Assembly: GCA_016791475.1 (NCBI GenBank)
Contig: JAEUWI010000009.1
Coordinates: 62,001 to 126,000 of the forward strand
DNA from: Candidatus Hydrogenedentota bacterium
GTDB taxonomy: Bacteria; Hydrogenedentota; Hydrogenedentia; Hydrogenedentales; JAEUWI01
Length of the DNA stretch: 64,000 bases
Reading direction: 5' to 3'
In this document: positions 36,908 through 45,140 of the stretch, piece by piece
Layout: every line of letters begins with the position of its first letter
How positions within the stretch are numbered: position 1 is the first letter of the stretch
The notes under the pieces: generated by a model
Seen by the model: the letters and a program-made list of their open reading frames with translations, nothing else
What the model was told of the DNA's origin: nothing
The model's database searches: none
Position numbers and translations under genes: made by a program

Positions 36908-37327
36908 ATGACCAAAAACATCTGGACCACCGCGACCGACATGGCCCGACTGCGCGCCTGCATTGAAGCCCTCGGCCCCCAGGCCGATCGTCGCGACCGC
37001 CCCCACCTCGACGAACTCGAGCAGGAACTCGATCGCGCCAGGATAATCAAGAACCCGAAAAGGACCCCCGCAGACGTCGTCACCATGCGCTCCGTAGTCG
37101 CGCTGGAAAACCTCACCACGGGCCGCGCCCTTTCCTGCGCTCTGGTCTATCCCGAAGAAGGTGAGGCGGAATCCAATCAGATTTCCGTGCTCGCGCCCCT
37201 CGGCACCGCCATGCTCGGCCAGCGCGTGGGGCGCACCTTCAAAGTGCGCCTGCCCAAAGGCACCGCCGAGTTTCGCGTCTCGGCCATCGAATACCAGCCC
37301 GAGGCCGCAGGGGATTTTGATCGCTGA
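36908..37327 (+). CDS. rnk: Rnk-family regulator (GreA/GreB-like C-domain)
   Basis: This encodes 139 residues with a strong AAGGAGG ribosome site. An N-terminal helical hairpin (residues 1-48) is shorter than that of GreA. The C-terminal domain has TPADVVTMRSVV, VLAPLGTAMLGQRVG and the ending YQPEAAGDF, diagnostic of Rnk (regulator of nucleoside diphosphate kinase). Rnk binds RNA polymerase but lacks the acidic cleavage tip of Gre factors. It shares its C-terminal motifs with the fused domain just upstream, so the pair may have arisen by duplication and then fusion to TetR. Confidence 0.9.
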   Translation: MTKNIWTTATDMARLRACIEALGPQADRRDRPHLDELEQELDRARIIKNPKRTPADVVTMRSVVALENLTTGRALSCALVYPEEGEAESNQISVLAPLGTAMLGQRVGRTFKVRLPKGTAEFRVSAIEYQPEAAGDFDR

Positions 37328-37449
37328 ACGCCCGGACCCGCCCGCCCGAGATATGCCGAGGGGGGCCGCGCCTCGCACCTGCGGGCCTGAATTCGCTATG
37401 CTTCCCGCCTGTGGTGCCGGTTCATCACCCCACACCAAGAGGAGATTCC

Positions 37450-39033
37450 ATGCGATTTGTTGCCCTGTTGCTCGTGCTCGCCGCGAACACGATTGCCGCC
37501 GATAGCCCCGTACACGTTCAGGCCCACCGCGGTGGACTTCGGGAAGTCCCGGAGAATACCCTTGCCGCCTTTCAGCACGCGTGGGCGCTGGGGGCCGCAC
37601 CCGAGATCGATATCCGCACCACGAGCGACGGCATCATCATCTGCCTCCACGACGAGACCCTGAAGCGCACCACCAGCGCCACGCTCAACGCCGACACCCC
37701 CGTCAGCCAGTTGACCCTTGCGGAGGTGCAGGAACCCGACGCGGGCGCCTGGTTCGACCCGAAATTCGCGGGCGAAAAAGTGCCTGAGCTCCGCAGCGTG
37801 CTGGAGATCCTCCGCGATCACAAGAACTATGAGGTCTACCTCGACCTGAAATCCGTCGATCTGCAGCGCCTGGCCGCCCTCATCAAGGAGTATGGTGTGG
37901 CGAAACAGATCATTTTTGCCCACAACAAAGCCGAGTCCTGCCGCGAAATCAAAGCGGCCGTGCCCGATCTCCGCGCCGGCGTCTGGATTGGCGGCACCGC
38001 CAACGATATCTACACGAAGTTTCAGAAGCTCGCCAGCGAGGACTTCGCCGGTCTCGATCTGGTCCAGCTCCACTTGAATACCGAAGCCTCGGGAGACTGG
38101 CCCTATGCCCTCTCCCGGGCCCAGCTCCATCAGGCCGTGGCCCTCACCCAGGCCGCGGGTATCGAACTGGAAGTACTGCCCGAACACTTTACCTGTGACG
38201 AACTGGGCGAACTCCTGGCCATGAACATCCGCTGGTACGCCACCGACGAACCCAGAAAATTCAAGGACTGTCTCGACGCGCTCAATGCGAAAGAATTCCT
38301 GGCCAATGGCGTCACCGCCCACCGGGGGGACTCCGGTGCATTCCCCGAAAACACCCTCCCGGCCATCGAAAGCGCCTTGAAACTCGGCGCGGACTGGATT
38401 GAAATCGATGTCCAGCGATCGAAGGACGGCGCCCTCGTGGTCATCCACGACGAAAGCACCGGACGCACCGGCAATCGCGATATCCCCGTGGCATCCACCA
38501 CCCTCCAGGAACTTCGCGCCGTGGACGTGGCCGCCGCGTTCCGCAAAGATAAAGGCCTCGATGAAACCACGTGCCCGCCCGAACCCATGCCCACGCTGCG
38601 CCAGGTGCTGATGCGCATCATCCGCCAGGAAAAAACCCGCCTCTCCATTCAGCCCAAGGCCGACGTGGTGGACGAGGCCATCGCCCTGATCAAGGAAGTG
38701 AACGCCCAGGACTGGGTGGGCTTCAACGACGGCGACCTGGCAAAGATGAAGCGCGTGAAAGAGCTCGCCCCCGAAATCCCCGTGTTCTGGGACCGCCCCG
38801 CCGACTTCCCGGCAGCACAGGACATCGCCACGGCGAAGGAACTGGGCTTCGAGTCCATCGTGGTCAATGCCGCCGGAGCCAGCCGGGAAATCATTGCCGC
38901 CATTATCGCCGCCGGCCTCGAATCCGGCGCGTGGACGGTAAACGATGAAAGCGAAATGAAGCGCCTGCGGGACCTCGGCGTCAAGAGAATCTACACCGAT
39001 TTTCCCGGCGCGCTGTTGGGAATCAAGAATTGA
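37450..39033 (+). CDS. Exported protein with two GDPD phosphodiesterase domains
   Basis: The 527-residue protein starts at the ATG at 37450 and has a signal peptide (ends near TIAA). Two tandem glycerophosphodiester phosphodiesterase barrels follow. Domain 1 (about residues 25-270) has QAHRGG, VPENT, EIDIR and LHDETLKRTT. Domain 2 (about 290-527) has TAHRGD, FPENT, EIDVQRSKDG and IHDESTGRTGN. The catalytic His pairs and metal-binding acids are visible in both, so both may be active. Such enzymes release glycerol phosphate from deacylated phospholipids in the periplasm. The double architecture is uncommon. A bidirectional hairpin follows. Confidence 0.88.
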   Translation: MRFVALLLVLAANTIAADSPVHVQAHRGGLREVPENTLAAFQHAWALGAAPEIDIRTTSDGIIICLHDETLKRTTSATLNADTPVSQLTLAEVQEPDAGAWFDPKFAGEKVPELRSVLEILRDHKNYEVYLDLKSVDLQRLAALIKEYGVAKQIIFAHNKAESCREIKAAVPDLRAGVWIGGTANDIYTKFQKLASEDFAGLDLVQLHLNTEASGDWPYALSRAQLHQAVALTQAAGIELEVLPEHFTCDELGELLAMNIRWYATDEPRKFKDCLDALNAKEFLANGVTAHRGDSGAFPENTLPAIESALKLGADWIEIDVQRSKDGALVVIHDESTGRTGNRDIPVASTTLQELRAVDVAAAFRKDKGLDETTCPPEPMPTLRQVLMRIIRQEKTRLSIQPKADVVDEAIALIKEVNAQDWVGFNDGDLAKMKRVKELAPEIPVFWDRPADFPAAQDIATAKELGFESIVVNAAGASREIIAAIIAAGLESGAWTVNDESEMKRLRDLGVKRIYTDFPGALLGIKN

Positions 39034-39082
39034 GAGTAGTGAACGACGAATGAAATCACGCACGCAACGTGGCGCGAATGGA

Positions 39083-39116
39083 AAATGGCGAGTCACCACC
39101 CGGTGACTCGCCATTT
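39083..39116. terminator. Bidirectional hairpin between convergent genes
   Basis: A perfect 15-base stem (39083-39097 with 39102-39116) closes an ACCC loop. A-rich and T-rich flanks are present on the two sides. It separates the GDPD gene from the convergent protease-like gene. Confidence 0.75.
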
Positions 39117-39130
39117 CCAATTCGTAATTC

Positions 39131-39916
39131 TCAATTCTCTTTGTACGCCGGCACCTGCTTCGCCACCTCCAGCACGTCCGCACCGGAAATCACCACGCTC
39201 GCCATATTGCTCTCGTATTCATCGGCCACGCCCATGCCATTCTGGGAGTTGGTCTTGAGCATTTTGGTCACATTGATACCGAGGCATTCGCCGGTAACTA
39301 CGAAGACGGGCGCTCCGTGGCCCGCGTACTCGCCCACGAAGTAGGTCATTCGCGGCTTGTCCAGCACGGCATCAATTCGCAGCAACTGGGCCGTGGAAAC
39401 GCGGTTGGCCACCTTGCCCAGCCGGTTCATCACGATGACCGGGTCAAAGGCCTTGGCCTGGGCGCCCGCCGCGAGATCCGTAAAGGGGCGTGGCTCCGCC
39501 GGCTTCTTCACCGGTCGGAGGAAGGCCAAATCCAGATCGCGGTCGCGAAGCACGATCTCCGCGTCTTCCTCTGCTTCGCCCCGGCGCACTTTCAGCGATG
39601 TAATCTCCGTCTTGCTGTCGAAGCCCTCTTCGCTGTTGGCATATTCTTCCATGAGCACCGAAGGATCCACGACCATGAGCGAGGTCACCATCAAGCCCTC
39701 GGGCGAGATAACGGTCGCGGTAATATCCTGCGTGTATTCGTTCACATCCGACCCGCCGTCGTACGAGTAGGTCTCTTTCAGCGCGACCTTGACCGTCACC
39801 ACCGCGGCATCGTTCTTGGCTACCGCGCCGCGCATGGCCTCGGCCAGGTCATCGGCGGGGACCGCCAGACAGAAAGGAAGAGCGAGCAGGGCAGCGACAA
39901 TGCTAATAGATTTCAT
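39131..39916 (-). CDS. Exported trypsin-fold protein lacking catalytic residues
   Basis: The 261-residue protein has a signal peptide (ends near CLAVPA) and a GAGGG-like ribosome site. The layout is that of a DegP/HtrA-type protease: TATVISPEGLMVTSLMVVD corresponds to the usual GxVISxxGYxLTNxHVV, DRDLDLAFLRP to the DxDLALL acid site, and GHGAPVFVVTGECLGI to GNSGGPxF. The catalytic His is Met81 and the catalytic Ser position is His200, so two of three triad members are lost. It may act as a scaffold or peptide-binding protein. It lies 10 bases after the RluD-like gene and is probably co-transcribed. Confidence 0.8.
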   Translation of the reverse strand: MKSISIVAALLALPFCLAVPADDLAEAMRGAVAKNDAAVVTVKVALKETYSYDGGSDVNEYTQDITATVISPEGLMVTSLMVVDPSVLMEEYANSEEGFDSKTEITSLKVRRGEAEEDAEIVLRDRDLDLAFLRPVKKPAEPRPFTDLAAGAQAKAFDPVIVMNRLGKVANRVSTAQLLRIDAVLDKPRMTYFVGEYAGHGAPVFVVTGECLGINVTKMLKTNSQNGMGVADEYESNMASVVISGADVLEVAKQVPAYKEN

Positions 39917-39926
39917 GAAATTTCCC

Positions 39927-40925
39927 TCAGGGTTCCGTTACGTTTCGGGGCGCTCCCTGCGCCGCCGCATGCGATCTCAAGGCGTCCAGCGCCCGCTGGA
40001 AATCCTGCGGGGGCGGCACACTGAAAGTCAACCGTTCGCCCGTGACCGGGTGGGTCACGCCGAGCCGCTCCGCGTGGAGCGCCTGGCCGATCAGCCCGTC
40101 GAGCGCCGCTCGGGTTTCATCGCTGATGGGCCAACTCTTGTACTCCCGCTCGCCATAGACCGGGTCGCCCAGCACGGGCCGGCCCGCAAAGCGCATGTGC
40201 ACGCGGATCTGGTGGGTACGCCCCGTCTCCAGTTGCAACCCGACGATCGACGCGATTCCGAAGCGCTCCAGCACCTCAAAATTGGTTACCGCTTCCTTCG
40301 CGCGAATACCCGTCACCGCCATGCGGCTGCGATCACTCAGGCTGCGGCCGATATTGGCGTTGATGCGGCCCCTATCCTCCTGAAACTCGCCCCGCACCAG
40401 GCACAAGTAGCGTCGGTCAAAGGTGTGGGCCGCGGCCTGCGCCGCCAGATGCCGGAAGGACCGCTCGTTCTTCGCCACCACCATGACGCCCGAAGTATCC
40501 CGGTCAAGGCGGTGCACGATGCCCGGACGGCCCATGTCGTCGCCCGCGCGCTGAAAATCCTTGCACCGAAACAGCACCGCGTTTACCAGCGTGCCGCTGT
40601 GGTGCCCTGGCGCGGGGTGGACCACCATGCCCGGCGCCTTGTTGACCATGATCAGCTCGCTGTCTTCGTAGAGAATATCCAGCGGAATATCTTCCGGCTC
40701 CGGCCACGCCGAAGGGGACGGCGGCAAGTCCACCGTTACCACTTCATCCAGCGCCATCGTCCGACTCGGCTTCGTGCAGACATGCTCGTTCACCTTGACG
40801 AGCTCGTCCTTAATTAGCTTCTTGATATAGGAGCGCGATGAGTCCTCTAGCGCCTCCGCAAGAAATACGTCAAGCCGAAGACCGACGTGCTCCTCCTCCA
40901 CTGTAATTTCTATCAACTCATTCAA
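39927..40925 (-). CDS. rluD: RluD-family 23S rRNA pseudouridine synthase
   Basis: The 332-residue enzyme has an N-terminal S4 RNA-binding domain (RLDVFLAEALEDSSRSYIKKLI, residues about 17-40) and the RluA-type catalytic domain with the active-site block GIVHRLDRDTSG near residue 138 (the catalytic Asp lies in HRLDRDTSG). Further family motifs are GRTHQIRVH near 237 and RPVLGDPVYG. It isomerises uridines in the large-subunit rRNA. The exact target (RluD positions around helix 69) is inferred from family resemblance. The gene tail (AQGAPRNVTEP) runs to a 10-base gap before the protease-like gene. Confidence 0.92.
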   Translation of the reverse strand: MNELIEITVEEEHVGLRLDVFLAEALEDSSRSYIKKLIKDELVKVNEHVCTKPSRTMALDEVVTVDLPPSPSAWPEPEDIPLDILYEDSELIMVNKAPGMVVHPAPGHHSGTLVNAVLFRCKDFQRAGDDMGRPGIVHRLDRDTSGVMVVAKNERSFRHLAAQAAAHTFDRRYLCLVRGEFQEDRGRINANIGRSLSDRSRMAVTGIRAKEAVTNFEVLERFGIASIVGLQLETGRTHQIRVHMRFAGRPVLGDPVYGEREYKSWPISDETRAALDGLIGQALHAERLGVTHPVTGERLTFSVPPPQDFQRALDALRSHAAAQGAPRNVTEP

Positions 40926-40978
40926 AGTAATCGCTGCTTTCGTAAGTTCCGTGACAAAAGTTTCGTGCGCCCCTGCAA

Positions 40979-41008
40979 GATCGGTCCGATCCGTCTGATC
41001 GGTCCGAA
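40979..41008. repeat. GATCGGTCCG-type repeat
   Basis: Degenerate ten-base units GATCGGTCCG, GATCCGTCTG and GATCGGTCCG occupy the gap between the RluD-like and CdiI-like genes. They are related to the array at 35.7 kb. Confidence 0.75.
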
Positions 41009-41026
41009 GCTACAGACTCCCCGCCT

Positions 41027-41488
41027 TCATCCTTCATGAATATCTCGAAAATGCATCACCGCCGCCATGAAATCATCGCCCAGAAACTGGGGCAGATAGT
41101 CCCCCGCTTCTTCCGCCTCCACCCGCGCGGCCACGTCTGTAATCGCCTTCGCCAGCAAATCCACCATGGCACACCACAGGTCATAATTCGCGCGCCAGAA
41201 GGACGTGTCCGCCTCCAGCAGGGCCACCAGCAGGTCGCCCTCGTGGGCGCCCGCCTTCAAGAAGGGGTCGCCCATCATCCGCGCGATGGCCGCTGGCACC
41301 GTGAAGCGCAGGCTCACCCGCCACTGGATGAGTTGCATCAGTTCTGCGGGTGTCAATCGCCGCACTGGCTTCGTCACCAGTCCATGGGCATGGCGCGGCG
41401 CGTCAAACTCCTCGGGATCAAACGACCAGCCCTCCTCCTCCAGCTCGGCCAGAGATCGGGAAGCATCAAAAGAAATGGGGGGTACCAT
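41027..41488 (-). CDS. CdiI-type immunity-like protein
   Basis: The 153-residue cytoplasmic protein starts at the ATG at 41488; the frame runs further upstream through the nine-base repeat array, but that part is an artefact. The segment VRRLTPAELMQLIQWRVSLRF followed by GDLLVALLEADTSFW resembles the contact-dependent inhibition immunity family CdiI_2, in which a long acidic helical stretch binds and neutralises a toxin. The assignment is based on pattern only. No CdiA or CdiB gene is in the window, so it would be an orphan immunity gene or a protein with another role. It is divergent from the ABC transporter ATPase gene. Confidence 0.6.
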   Translation of the reverse strand: MVPPISFDASRSLAELEEEGWSFDPEEFDAPRHAHGLVTKPVRRLTPAELMQLIQWRVSLRFTVPAAIARMMGDPFLKAGAHEGDLLVALLEADTSFWRANYDLWCAMVDLLAKAITDVAARVEAEEAGDYLPQFLGDDFMAAVMHFRDIHEG

Positions 41489-41586
41489 GGAAAAGCCTGC
41501 TCCGCTCAAGGTGGGCCGCCAGCGCAACTCCAGAGCGCCAGCGTGCCCTATCATACCACGCCGGACCCCACGAATGCCGGAATCGA

Positions 41587-41699
41587 CCCACACGGCCCAC
41601 ACGGCCCACACGACCCACACGACCCATAAGACCCATAAGACCCATAAGACCCATAAGACCCATAAGACCCATAAGACCCATAAGACCCATAAGACCCAT
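41587..41699. repeat. Nine-base minisatellite, 12 units
   Basis: Two CCCACACGG units, two CCCACACGA units and eight exact CCCATAAGA units lie in perfect nine-base phase, followed by a partial unit. The array fills much of the divergent space between the CdiI-like gene and the ABC ATPase gene and ends 76 bases before the ATPase start. Length changes here could alter promoter spacing. Confidence 0.95.
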
Positions 41700-41774
41700 T
41701 CCACCGCCCGGCCGAACTCTGCTATGATCACCCCGCATCGCGGCGGCAGCCCCATCCCGCGCAACGGAGACACG

Positions 41775-42542
41775 ATGGACTACAGCATCGAGACCTACGG
41801 CCTCAGAAAAGTCTATGAGGGCGTCACCGCCGTGCGCGGCCTCGATCTCAAAGTGGAGAAGGGCTGTTTCTTCGGCTTCCTCGGCCCCAACGGCGCGGGC
41901 AAATCCACCACCATCAAGATGCTCACCGGCATCATCGCGCCCACCGAGGGCGACGCGCGCCTCCTGGGTATTCCCCTGCGCCGCCAGCCCCTCCAGATCA
42001 AACGCCGCATCGGCGTGGTACCGGAAGACCTCTGCCTCTTCGAAAACCTCACCGCCCGGGAGTACCTCGCCTTCGTCGGCCGCATGTACAAGCTCCCCCG
42101 CGAAGTGGTGCTCCAGCGCATGGACGAGTTACTGGGCCTGCTCAACCTGGCCGAGGCCAACAAGACTCTGATCCTCGAATACTCCCACGGCATGAAGAAG
42201 AAAATCTCCCTGGCTGCCGCCCTCATCCACGATCCCGACCTCCTCTTTCTGGACGAGCCTTTCGAGGGCATCGACGCCGTCGCTTCGCGCACCATCAAGG
42301 ACGTGCTCCAGCAAATGGTGAACCAGGGCCGCACCATCTTCCTCACTTCCCACATCCTGGCCATCGTGGAACAGCTCTGCACCCATATCGGCATCATCCA
42401 CAAAGGCGAGCTGATCCTCCAGGGCTCTCTGGCCGAAGTCGCCCAAGGCGAGTCCCTCGAAAACCGCTTTGTCGAAATCGTCGGGCGCAGCCAGGCCGAG
42501 TCTGGCGGACTCTCCTGGCTCGGTGGCGGACGGAACGGCTGA
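41775..42542 (+). CDS. ABC exporter ATPase
   Basis: The 255-residue protein is read from the ATG at 41775, with GGAGA upstream; the upstream open frame is an artefact of the repeats. It has Walker A GPNGAGKST near residue 38, the signature LEYSHGMKKKISLAAAL (a degenerate LSGGM-type, as in DrrA-like exporters), Walker B LLFLDEPFEGID and the switch His in LTSHI. The one-base overlap (TGATG) with the next gene couples it to its permease. This is an ABC-2 type exporter ATPase for a drug, lipid or antibiotic. Confidence 0.93.
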   Translation: MDYSIETYGLRKVYEGVTAVRGLDLKVEKGCFFGFLGPNGAGKSTTIKMLTGIIAPTEGDARLLGIPLRRQPLQIKRRIGVVPEDLCLFENLTAREYLAFVGRMYKLPREVVLQRMDELLGLLNLAEANKTLILEYSHGMKKKISLAAALIHDPDLLFLDEPFEGIDAVASRTIKDVLQQMVNQGRTIFLTSHILAIVEQLCTHIGIIHKGELILQGSLAEVAQGESLENRFVEIVGRSQAESGGLSWLGGGRNG

Positions 42543-44206
42543 TGCGCTACCTCCAGGCCCTGGCCATACTTCAGTTTCACCTCATGCGCCATAGCGTCAC
42601 CGGCGGCAAGCTTGTGGCCTATTTCGTCATCGGTGTCCTCGGCACCGGGGCGCTTTTCTTCGCCGGAGGCCTCGCCTGGCTCTTCCACTATCTCGGAGCG
42701 ACCTGGTTCCCACGACAGCCCCCCGAGTTGGCCCTCGTCGCCCTGAACCTTCTCCTCCTGATCTATCTCGTCGGCTGGTTTTGGGGACTCGCCATGGAGG
42801 TGCAGCGCTCCGATCTCATCGATGTTCGGAAGATGCTCTACTTCCCCGTACCCATTGCTGTCATCAATGCCATCAACTTCATCCTCTCCCTTTTCGGCAT
42901 CACCTCGTTGCTCTATGTGGCCGCCGCCCTCGGCCTGTTGACCGGCGTCTATTCCAGCACCGGTGGTGGGCTGATCGCGGGCTTGGGCGCGGCCGCCGCC
43001 TTCTTCTTCACCGCCGCGGCCTGGGCCTGGTGCCTCCGCGGCCTCATGACGGTCTGGATGGAGAACAAACGTCGGCGGCGCCTGATCATGAGCATTCTCC
43101 CGCTCTTTTTCATGGCGGGCGGCTTCATGCCCATGATCCTATCCAATACCCTGGGCCAGAGCGGCGCCAGCGACTCCACCGTGCGCCGCCTCCTCGAGCC
43201 CGATCAGTTCGTGTGGGTCGAACGCTTTTCCGCCATCACCCCAACCGGATGGGCGGCCCTCGCCCTGAACCGCGTCATCACCGGCGAAGGCCCCTTCTTC
43301 CTCCCCCTGATTGCCCTCGTCGCCCTGGGCGGCATCGGCTACTACCTGGGCCACCGCCTGACGCTCCGCTATTGCTTCGCCGCCGGAAACACCGCCGGGC
43401 CCCGCACCGTCGGTGGAAAACCCCTCAAAGCCCCCTTGACGGCCCGGCGAATCCCGGGTTTAGGCGACGAGACCGCCGCCCTCGCCCTGGCCGCATTCCT
43501 CAGCTTTACACGCCACCCCCAGATGCGTACCCTCCTCCTGGCCCCCCTCGGCATGATTATCCTGCTCGCCATCGCCAATAGCCGTTCCCTCTTCTTCGGA
43601 CAGGAGCTCGGGCTGCCCGTCATCGTCATCATGTGGCCCTTCTTCATGTTCAGCGCTTTCTTCTTCAACCTGTTCGGCATGGACGCCCGCGGATTCCGCG
43701 CCATCATGATGCTCCCCATCGCGCGCCACCGCGTCCTCCTGGCCTACCACCTCGCCCTGCTGCCCCTCGCCGGTGGCATGGGCCTCCTCTTCGCCCTCCT
43801 GGCCGCATGGTACTTCTCCCTCGACCCCCAGACCGTCGCCGTATGCCTGCTGCAGGTCGCCCAGCTCTTCCTCCTCTTTACCCTCGCGGGCAGCTTCGTC
43901 TCCATCTACGCCCCCTTCGCCATGAGCCGCAACATGATGCGCGGCCAGCACTCCCGTTCCCTTCTCGTCGGCATTCTCATGCCCTTCATTGTCGCCATCC
44001 TCGTCCTCCCCTCCTCGGCCTGCCTCCTCATCGACGGCATCGCCAACCGCTGGGGCTTCGCCGACTTCCCGGCCGGACTCACCCTCTCCGTGGCCTTTAT
44101 CCTCCTCACCCTCGTCGCTTACCCCTTCGCCCTGCGGCACGCCGGCGACCTCCTCCTCCTGCGCGAACAACGCATCCTCGCCAATCTGCAGAAAACCGCC
44201 GAATAA
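42542..44206 (+). CDS. ABC exporter membrane permease, 12 or more helices
   Basis: The 554-residue membrane protein is strongly hydrophobic, with about a dozen predicted helices, for example LVAYFVIGVLGTGALFFAGG near residue 25, LLLLIYLVGWFWG near 72 and two further blocks at about 350-470 and 480-540. Such long ABC-2 permeases occur as single polypeptides with two permease halves. It is coupled to the ATPase by a one-base overlap and probably forms an exporter with it. Substrate unknown. The tail of the gene is followed by six-base CACGCC repeats. Confidence 0.88.
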   Translation: MRYLQALAILQFHLMRHSVTGGKLVAYFVIGVLGTGALFFAGGLAWLFHYLGATWFPRQPPELALVALNLLLLIYLVGWFWGLAMEVQRSDLIDVRKMLYFPVPIAVINAINFILSLFGITSLLYVAAALGLLTGVYSSTGGGLIAGLGAAAAFFFTAAAWAWCLRGLMTVWMENKRRRRLIMSILPLFFMAGGFMPMILSNTLGQSGASDSTVRRLLEPDQFVWVERFSAITPTGWAALALNRVITGEGPFFLPLIALVALGGIGYYLGHRLTLRYCFAAGNTAGPRTVGGKPLKAPLTARRIPGLGDETAALALAAFLSFTRHPQMRTLLLAPLGMIILLAIANSRSLFFGQELGLPVIVIMWPFFMFSAFFFNLFGMDARGFRAIMMLPIARHRVLLAYHLALLPLAGGMGLLFALLAAWYFSLDPQTVAVCLLQVAQLFLLFTLAGSFVSIYAPFAMSRNMMRGQHSRSLLVGILMPFIVAILVLPSSACLLIDGIANRWGFADFPAGLTLSVAFILLTLVAYPFALRHAGDLLLLREQRILANLQKTAE

Positions 44207-44213
44207 CCTCCGC

Positions 44214-44254
44214 CACGCCCACGCCCACGCCCATGCCCACGCCCATAAGACCCA
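44214..44254. repeat. Hexamer repeat CACGCC plus one CCCATAAGA unit
   Basis: CACGCC is repeated about five times (one unit CATGCC) and then joins a single CCCATAAGA unit of the nine-base family, just after the permease stop. Confidence 0.7.
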
Positions 44255-44321
44255 TGCCAAAATTCATGGTATAATTCCAGCGGACTGCACACGGCGTGCA
44301 ATTCCAGAAAGCGAGTACACC

Positions 44322-44459
44322 ATGAGCCACTCACGCGACAAAGGCAAACACGAAAACAAAAAGAAGCCCGCTCACACCCTCAAGGAAAAGCGGAAAATAA
44401 AACACGAGAAAAAGGTGCCCCACCCCCAGGAGGTCGTGGCCAACATTCAGTCGCACTGA
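44322..44459 (+). CDS. Small lysine-rich protein, 45 aa
   Basis: The 45-residue polypeptide starts MSHSRDKGKHENKKKPAHTL and continues with LKEKRKIKHEKK. It is highly basic, with no membrane segment. Small proteins of this look recur in related bacteria as hypothetical proteins. The function is not known; nucleic-acid or ribosome binding is only a guess from charge. The ribosome site is weak. Support is composition and a complete short frame in a gap between larger genes. Confidence 0.5.
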   Translation: MSHSRDKGKHENKKKPAHTLKEKRKIKHEKKVPHPQEVVANIQSH

Positions 44460-44773
44460 GCGACACACTGTCGACCCATCCCCGGCCCCGATCGATCGGA
44501 GTCCCCCTGCCTGACCTGACGTAGCAATGTCGCACAGCAGGCCTGAGGTGAGGTGGGCTTTTTTGTTTTTTCCACCCGCGCCCGATTCCTTTTCCTCGCG
44601 GTCGCTCGATAATTCAAGGCACCCTGGGGACGTACCGCCGCACGGGCACGAAACCAGGGGATGAAAAGCGAAGGGCAAAACAAGCCCCTCGAAGCCGTCA
44701 TGGGCAAGCCCTACCCAGTGCCAGTCAGTGTGGCCCACATCCCGGCCTGACGTTGTCTGAACCCGAACGAGTA
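44460..44773. other. Gene-free stretch
   Basis: A T-rich run (GGCTTTTTTGTTTTTT) near 44557 follows the small basic gene by about 100 bases and might be a terminator, but no convincing stem precedes it. Nothing else was recognised before the perfect palindrome at 44774. Confidence 0.35.
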
Positions 44774-44810
44774 CCTTGCAAATTGAATATCCAATATTCA
44801 ATTTGCAAGG
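44774..44810. repeat. Perfect 17-base inverted repeat
   Basis: CCTTGCAAATTGAATAT pairs exactly with its inverted copy across a CCA loop. Outer GTAC words flank it. It lies 14 bases past the stop codon of the displaced hemB end and is probably its old terminator, although no U-run follows. Confidence 0.85.
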
Positions 44811-44824
44811 CGGGTACCTGAACT

Positions 44825-45082
<258 letters not shown>

Positions 45083-45140
45083 CTAAGGGTAAACGTGAGT
45101 CTGAAGGTTTGCAGGGAAAGTTTCGTATGGGGATTGGTAA

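Noticed and set aside
41466-41773. Open frames with Trp-Val-Leu, Thr-His-Lys or Arg-Pro-Ile repeats
   Set aside because: They are translations of the nine-base DNA repeat, which stays open in several frames. The true starts of the CdiI-like and ABC genes lie outside it.
43460-44260. Glu/Gly-rich minus-strand frame over the ABC permease
   Set aside because: It is antisense to a hydrophobic membrane protein, which predictably gives a Glu/Gly-rich shadow.
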